Assembly: GCA_037893245.1 (NCBI GenBank)
Contig: JBAIAA010000396.1
Span: forward strand, 558,001 to 622,000
Reading direction: 5' to 3'
DNA from: Crossaster papposus
Lineage: Eukaryota; Echinodermata; Asteroidea; Velatida; Solasteridae
Length of the DNA: 64,000 bases
A program made the position numbers and the translations under genes. Each line of letters opens with the position of its first letter. The stretch's first letter is position 1. A model generated the notes under the pieces. That model was not told where the DNA came from. It saw nothing but the letters and a program-made list of their open reading frames with translations, and searched no databases. Shown piece after piece: positions 59,052-64,000 of the stretch.

Positions 59052-59738
59052 AATATTTTTTTCAAAGAGAGATTCATTCCAATCGCGTTTTCTGTAGAGT
59101 TTTGGAAAGTTAAGTTTGGTTACTATAGGTAAATACGAATTTTAACTGGCCAGAGCTCCGGAGAACGGATTAATAAAATTAATCGGATTAGTCTCTTTCC
59201 ATTTTGTTTGTTTGTCTGTCTGTCTCTTATTTTTTGTTGTCCCCCCACCCCCCAAAATAAAAATAAAAAATTATTTTACTTTTAATACGGTAAAAAAGGA
59301 GAAGAGTAATTGCCTGGCCATGTACACAATTGTTTATGCAGTCATTTTGTGTCATATTTTCGAAAACGGGAACTCTTCGTTACATTGGATGATACGCAAG
59401 TTTACCCGGCGTTTGGGGAAAAATAAATAATGAGTGAAACCACACCGGATTGTTGGCCTCTACCGAATATAATAAAAAAGTGGATATTCTAAATTATTGT
59501 TTGTAATTGTTTGTTTCTTGGAGTTTTCATTCGGATTCGGAAGGATAGCTTTTGCCCTCTGTGCGTGTGGCAAGCGCCAATGCATGTCACTTTGCACGCG
59601 TACATAATTCTTCACGCTTGGGTGATTGTGTGGACAATGCGTGTATGCCCAGAATCCTAGCGGGTACCATAAAAGTCGTCCCGGCATGCTTGACCTTCCA
59701 TTCGATCGCACGATCACATACACTCATCTTCTCCAATC

Positions 59739-60107
59739 ATGGCTCCTAAAGTTAGCGGAAAAGGCCAGAAGAAGGCCGGCAACACCAAGGCTCCGGTCAG
59801 CACGAACAAGAAGAGGCGTCGGCGTCGCAAGGAGAGCTACGGCATCTACATCTACAAAGTCATGAAACAGGTGCACCCCGACACAGGAATCTCCAGCAAG
59901 GCAATGAGCATCATGAACAGCTTTGTCAACGACGTGTTTGAGCGCATCGCCGGCGAATCTTCCCGCCTTGCCCACTACAACAAGAAGTCGACCATCTCAA
60001 GTCGTGAAGTGCAGACTGCAGTACGCCTAATCCTCCCGGGAGAGCTTGCCAAGCATGCAGTCAGCGAAGGAACCAAGGCCGTCACCAAGTATACGACTTC
60101 AAAATAG
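59739..60107 (+). CDS. H2B: Histone H2B, unit 8
   Basis: 122 codons, identical protein to unit 1. Confidence 0.98.
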   Translation: MAPKVSGKGQKKAGNTKAPVSTNKKRRRRRKESYGIYIYKVMKQVHPDTGISSKAMSIMNSFVNDVFERIAGESSRLAHYNKKSTISSREVQTAVRLILPGELAKHAVSEGTKAVTKYTTSK

Positions 60108-60151
60108 GTTGACCGAGGGAGGAACAAATAACACGAAAAACATAACCAAAC

Positions 60152-60167
60152 GGCTCTTTTCAGAGCC
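60152..60167 (+). terminator. H2B stem-loop, unit 8
   Basis: ggctcttttcagagcc. Confidence 0.93.
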
Positions 60168-61183
60168 AACACAATTTAAAAAAAAGAGATGTGACTGTCT
60201 GATCTGTGTTACTAATTTAGTCAATATTCGTAGGTGGTAAAATCGTTCGGGTAGTGTTCCCGTCTTTACATTCTCCCTGACCTTAAAAGGAGAAATGAAG
60301 ATCAACATTAACCTTCTGTTCTCGTCGCCTTTGAAAACAAATATGTGACTTGAAAAGGCATGACGGGGAAAAGTATTTCTGTAGTATTTGGAGTTCTATT
60401 GTTTTACACCGTAGTAAAGACCGATTCGTTAGTTTTGCAATGATACCAACAGTATTTATTTACATCATTTAATTAACATGATATATACAACATTGCAGGG
60501 CTGACAGTGCGCCGCCCAACCTAAGCGATCGAATTTTTAAAACCAACGAATAGCTTTGACCAAAACAATTATACGCGTGTCCGCCAACAACGAAATTGAC
60601 AAATGGGGGTCATTGTTAATTTAGCCTCAGTAAGTCACGTAGGAATTTGCAATGGCGAAACAGCCTTTTGTTATTCAGCACCTGTGCACGCAGTGGTTTT
60701 TGTTCATTCAGTCTCCATTACGAGAAGTAGTGGTTTCTTGTTTGATGTATGTTTAATATATGTGTTTGTCGTATCTCTGTGCAGACAAATCCGTGACAGT
60801 TTTCAATGTGGTTTATGAGGGACGATCTGCGGCCAGCGTGGAGGCAGGTCAATCGGTAGGCAACAGGGACACACCGTCGGGATAACAGAAATCGTCTGAG
60901 AAAGCAGGTAAGGTTTTTGGGTGCTTTGGGTTTTTGCTGTTATGATTTCATCGCTTAGATTGAAGACAGACAGACAGACAGACCTCGTTCAAAAAATGTA
61001 TCCCTGTCTTCACGAATCCAAAAATGGATGCGGTGCACTCAACCGTACAGTAAGTGTGTCGCGCGTGATTGGCTACTTGGCGTGCTTCGGCCAATCCACC
61101 GGAACGCTATAACTAGTGCTGTCACCCCCCTCGTACGGCACTTTCACTGCAGATCGCAATCTACTGTCACCAATTACTTCAAG

Positions 61184-61561
61184 ATGACTGGACGAGGAAA
61201 GAGCGGAAAAGCAAGAAGCAAGGCCAGGAGCAGGTCCTCAAGGGCGGGACTGCAGTTCCCCGTGGGTCGCGTTCATCGATTTTTGCGAAGGGGCAACTAC
61301 GCTGAGCGGGTTGGAGCCGGTGCACCGGTCTACCTGGCAGCCGTGATGGAATACCTGACCGCGGAGATCCTGGAGCTGGCCGGTAACGCAGCACGAGACA
61401 ATAAGAAGACGAGAATTAACCCTCGACATCTGCAGCTTGCTATACGCAACGACGAAGAGCTTAACAAGTTGATGAGTGGGGTTACCATCGCGCAAGGCGG
61501 TGTGCTTCCCAACATCCAGCAAGTACTTCTGCCCAAAAAGGCCGCCAAAGTATCAAAGTAA
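61184..61561 (+). CDS. H2A: Histone H2A, unit 8
   Basis: 125 residues, identical protein to unit 1. Confidence 0.98.
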   Translation: MTGRGKSGKARSKARSRSSRAGLQFPVGRVHRFLRRGNYAERVGAGAPVYLAAVMEYLTAEILELAGNAARDNKKTRINPRHLQLAIRNDEELNKLMSGVTIAQGGVLPNIQQVLLPKKAAKVSK

Positions 61562-61606
61562 TAGGCCTACAAACAAATTACTTTGCCTCCACAAACAAAA
61601 CCAAAA

Positions 61607-61622
61607 GGCTCTTTTCAGGGCC
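61607..61622 (+). terminator. H2A stem-loop, unit 8
   Basis: ggctcttttcagggcc. Confidence 0.93.
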
Positions 61623-63057
61623 ACCACATAGTTACAAGAGAGAAACGCCGCTGTCTGTCTGTTCTTCATTTTTAAATAAAGTTTTAAAAGAGACAAATTT
61701 AGATAATACATGTGTAGATTTTAACTTTCACAGCCAAAGGCCCGCTGAGTTTGTTCAATGGCTTCGTTTATTTTTTAAAGAATCGCCTTCCCTTTTCCTG
61801 CTTATAAAAATATTAAGAAAGTGTTTTTTGTCATCCGGGCGCGCGTGCGTTTTAACTTGTATCCCGGCGACCTTCATATAAAAACTAGTTCATTAAATAT
61901 GCAACGCGCGCACTGTGACTTCAACAAAGCAAAAATAAATACGCGCTGTGTCTGTACTCTATATATACATGTACTACGCGTACTGTACAGTACATGCATG
62001 TTCAGTTTGTAAAAGTACGTGAATGATATTATACCCGCGACCCAGCACATCAAAATCAAGAATAAGTCGGAAAAAGACTTTCGGAGATATAAATATAATA
62101 AGATTGCAAATTCAATAAGCTTTTTAATGACATCCATCACAAGCCTTTAGCTCGGAAATTATTGGTTACGAGTTACAGACTGGGGATGGCTATCAATAGA
62201 AAGCCTATGGAATTTCAAATGTTACTATGTACATATCGTGAATTGTCATTTCCCGCTTATTATTGATTTTGATATCCTGGGTCACATTTTCATAGATTTA
62301 ACAAAAACATTGGAAATGTGGTGAGTTGACACTTCGCGTGTGGTCTATTAGCTTTGTTTTCGTGTTCTGTCTTACCTGGGCCCAATTTCATAACAAATGT
62401 AAGCACAACAATTTGCTTAGCATGAAACCTTTTCCTTGGCCAAACTGAAGATTTCCGAACACGTTTTATTGACGGTCGTGAATTCTCGTTAACGTTCGCG
62501 ACTACAATTTCGACGTCTGGGTGTACACAATTAAATGGTCAGGCCATAGAACCAGACTATTTTCACCGCCCACAAAGTGGGACATTTAGGTTCTGCTTAA
62601 AAACAAATAAACCGGCCTGAACGGTAAACGATCGAGGCGCGGTTGTGCCGAAGGGCGCCATCTATCGGCACGCTCGTACCGGCAGGTCTGTGTGTATTTA
62701 CAGCGGCGAGGCGCAGTGCAGCATGGCGATAATTTTGATACCAGTCGCATTTTTCCAGATTTTCAAGTGACTTTTGGTTAAAAAAAATGAATTTGTAAAA
62801 GAATATTGTCGATGTGTATGAAAATGTGTTATGAAAACCCCCCAAGCTCATGAATATTGATGTAAATTAACGTGCCAAAAGTTGGTAATTTCTATAAACG
62901 GGTTTGCGTCGGGCTCTGTGAGAAGTCCTTTTCTTGACCCGAAATACACAAATTAGAAAAGTTAAAATAAGAATATTATTCGGATGAGAACAATGGGCGG
63001 GGGAATCAATTTGCATGCATAATTCCAGAGCGCCCTATTGGTTCAATGTCAATCGTT

Positions 63058-63090
63058 ATCGCTTCTCGGCCTTTTGGCTAAGATCATGTG
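63058..63090 (+). pseudogene. U2: U2 snRNA gene 5' fragment (nt 1-33), unit 8
   Basis: U2 nt 1-33, then aaggcat, then an 8-nt match to U2 nt 36-43 (gtatctgt, 63,098-63,105). Confidence 0.9.
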
Positions 63091-63259
63091 AAGGCATGTA
63101 TCTGTGTCATATGAGGTCAGGAAGATCGGGAGGGGTCCTGGCCCCACGATGATACGCTCCTTTGGGGCCATTGTGGTGGTTCAGTAAGACTCCTCCCCCG
63201 AAGCGATCCCCTGCTGGAACCTGAGGGAACCAGATTGTGGGTGACCTTTTTATGCGCCT

Positions 63260-63388
63260 CGGCGTTGTATCCCTTCGGGGTGTTTTTTCGCTTCGGCGTT
63301 GTATCCCTTCGGGGTGTTTTTTCGCTTCGGCGTTGTATCCCTTCGGGGTGTTTTTTCGCTTCGGCGTTGTATCCCTTCGGGGTGTTTT
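63260..63388 (+). repeat. 34-bp tandem repeat, about four copies
   Basis: The motif ggcgttgtatcccttcgggg recurs at 63,261, 63,295, 63,329 and 63,363, exactly 34 bp apart. Each unit can fold (cttcgg...ccttcgggg). 34 is not a multiple of 3, so it is not coding. Confidence 0.92.
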
Positions 63389-63434
63389 GTGTGTTTGCGC
63401 ATGTGCATTCTTGTTGTTGCGAGTTTGTATGTAT

Positions 63435-63490
63435 GTCGGGTAGGGTCGTACCCTACCATGGTAACGCATGGGTAGCGTGGCTACACTGAC
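63435..63490 (+). other. Cloverleaf RNA I, copy 4 (short element)
   Basis: P2 TAGGGT/ACCCTA and P4 GTAGC/GCTAC are unchanged. P3 is CCATG/CATGG, a full compensation of the C-G pair. P1 has a different sequence, GTCGG/CTGAC (63,435-39 with 63,486-90), yet still pairs. The second domain follows at 63,522-63,575. Confidence 0.7.
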
Positions 63491-63616
63491 TGTCTTGTTG
63501 CATGTTGTCTTTCGGTTTAGAGGGCAGGAGGGCTCGTAGCCTTACTAACCTAGGTGTAGTGTGACTACCCTGTCCTAGGAGTTCTTCTTTATGAAGACTC
63601 CAAAACATCAAAATAA

Positions 63617-63771
63617 GTATCTGTTCTTTTCAGCTTAATATCTGAAACGCTGTTCATCGAACAGCCAGTATATTAATCTGATTTTTGGATTTGGGCCGTG
63701 GAATAGAGGCTTGCCTCGTCCCGGCCATGGGTTGGCCCGGTATAGCAGTACATCCGGGATTCGGCCCACTC
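63617..63771 (+). pseudogene. U2: U2 snRNA gene 3' fragment, unit 8
   Basis: U2 nt 36 to the end, after catcaaaata. Confidence 0.9.
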
Positions 63772-64000
63772 CCCTCGGGGAACATCAATTAATACAAAAA
63801 CAGGTCTCGTCTATTATGTGTATTCCTATGTCGCCTCACTTTTACAAGTTCTTTCTTCGCTTTACTTCGTGGCTTTCTTATATTTGAACATTTCAATTTG
63901 TCTCAATTAAATAATTGTATGAAGACCGATCTCTTTGTTTTAGGTTGATTTCTGAAGAAAGGGAAAAACAACAACAACAAAAACAAACAAACAAACAAAC
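63772..64000 (+). repeat. Start of tandem unit 9 (spacer only)
   Basis: Post-U2 spacer identical in look to the others; the window ends inside the (CAAA)n microsatellite, before H4. Confidence 0.9.

Larger units (their letters stand above)
63091..63616 (+). mobile_element. Short non-coding U2-inserted element sharing the second-family 3' UTR
   Basis: 526 bp without a credible ORF. Its 5' half is unrelated to the longer copies and includes four 34-bp repeats. Its 3' 185 bp matches the second-family 3' UTR (cloverleaf I, second domain, terminal hairpin, catcaaaata end). This looks like a SINE-like parasite that borrowed the 3' end of the longer element. The 5' half does not clearly match a tRNA, 5S or 7SL head. 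Confidence 0.8.

Noticed and set aside
63105-63260. Possible HDV-like ribozyme or tRNA-type SINE head in the short element
   Set aside because: Short G/C stems and a ggttca can be seen, but I could not fit the double-pseudoknot or spaced A and B boxes.
63260-63388. Regular 34-bp repeats as a CRISPR array
   Set aside because: Direct tandem repeats without spacers, in animal DNA.

Overview
The window is animal nuclear DNA: a head-to-tail tandem array whose repeat unit carries four replication-dependent histone genes and one U2 snRNA gene, all on the + strand, in the order H4 - H3 - H2B - H2A - U2. The histone genes are intronless and end in the metazoan histone 3' stem-loop plus a purine-rich downstream element. 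H4 has Cys where most animals have Thr73, and H3 has Glu81. Both are known from echinoderm histones, so an echinoderm or related marine deuterostome is my best guess. The species cannot be named from this sequence. No H1 gene is present in the unit.

Layout: the window begins just downstream of an H4 gene and holds eight units, U1 to U8, ending about 10,330, 17,085, 25,055, 33,851, 40,090, 48,063, 57,008 and 63,771, plus the start of a ninth. The insertion-free unit is 6,239 bp. After subtracting the insertions, the spacing of every complete unit agrees with this exactly, except U2nd (unit 2), which has lost 2,218 bp (H4, H3 and the first 20 codons of H2B). Counts are 6 intact H4, 7 H3, 7 H2B plus 1 truncated, and 8 H2A.

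Only one of eight U2 genes (39,901-40,090, unit 5) is uninterrupted. The other seven are split at the same place, in or beside the branch-point-recognition segment (U2 nt 33-38), by retroelements. Unit 1 has a 5.3 kb two-ORF element with an apurinic-like endonuclease, reverse transcriptase and CCHC Gag (Tx1/L1-like, the group that includes the U2-targeting Keno elements). Units 3 and 6 have 1.74 kb Gag-only derivatives of the same family with ORF2 removed. Units 2, 4 and 7 have a second, distantly related Gag-only family (2.6-2.7 kb) with a long structured 5' leader and a highly structured 3' UTR. Unit 8 has a 0.5 kb element sharing only that 3' UTR. The 3' junction is always at U2 nt 35/36, whereas the 5' junction varies between nt 29 and 36.

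How it fits together (inference): the array provides S-phase histone mRNAs and U2 snRNA. The U2 genes serve as a landing site, and probably as a promoter, for a community of one autonomous and several non-autonomous elements. The most unusual structure is a four-way-junction (cloverleaf) RNA in the 3' UTR of the second family, supported by compensatory changes among copies. Pairs of copies are near identical at their 3' ends and divergent at their 5' ends, which suggests template switching or conversion.
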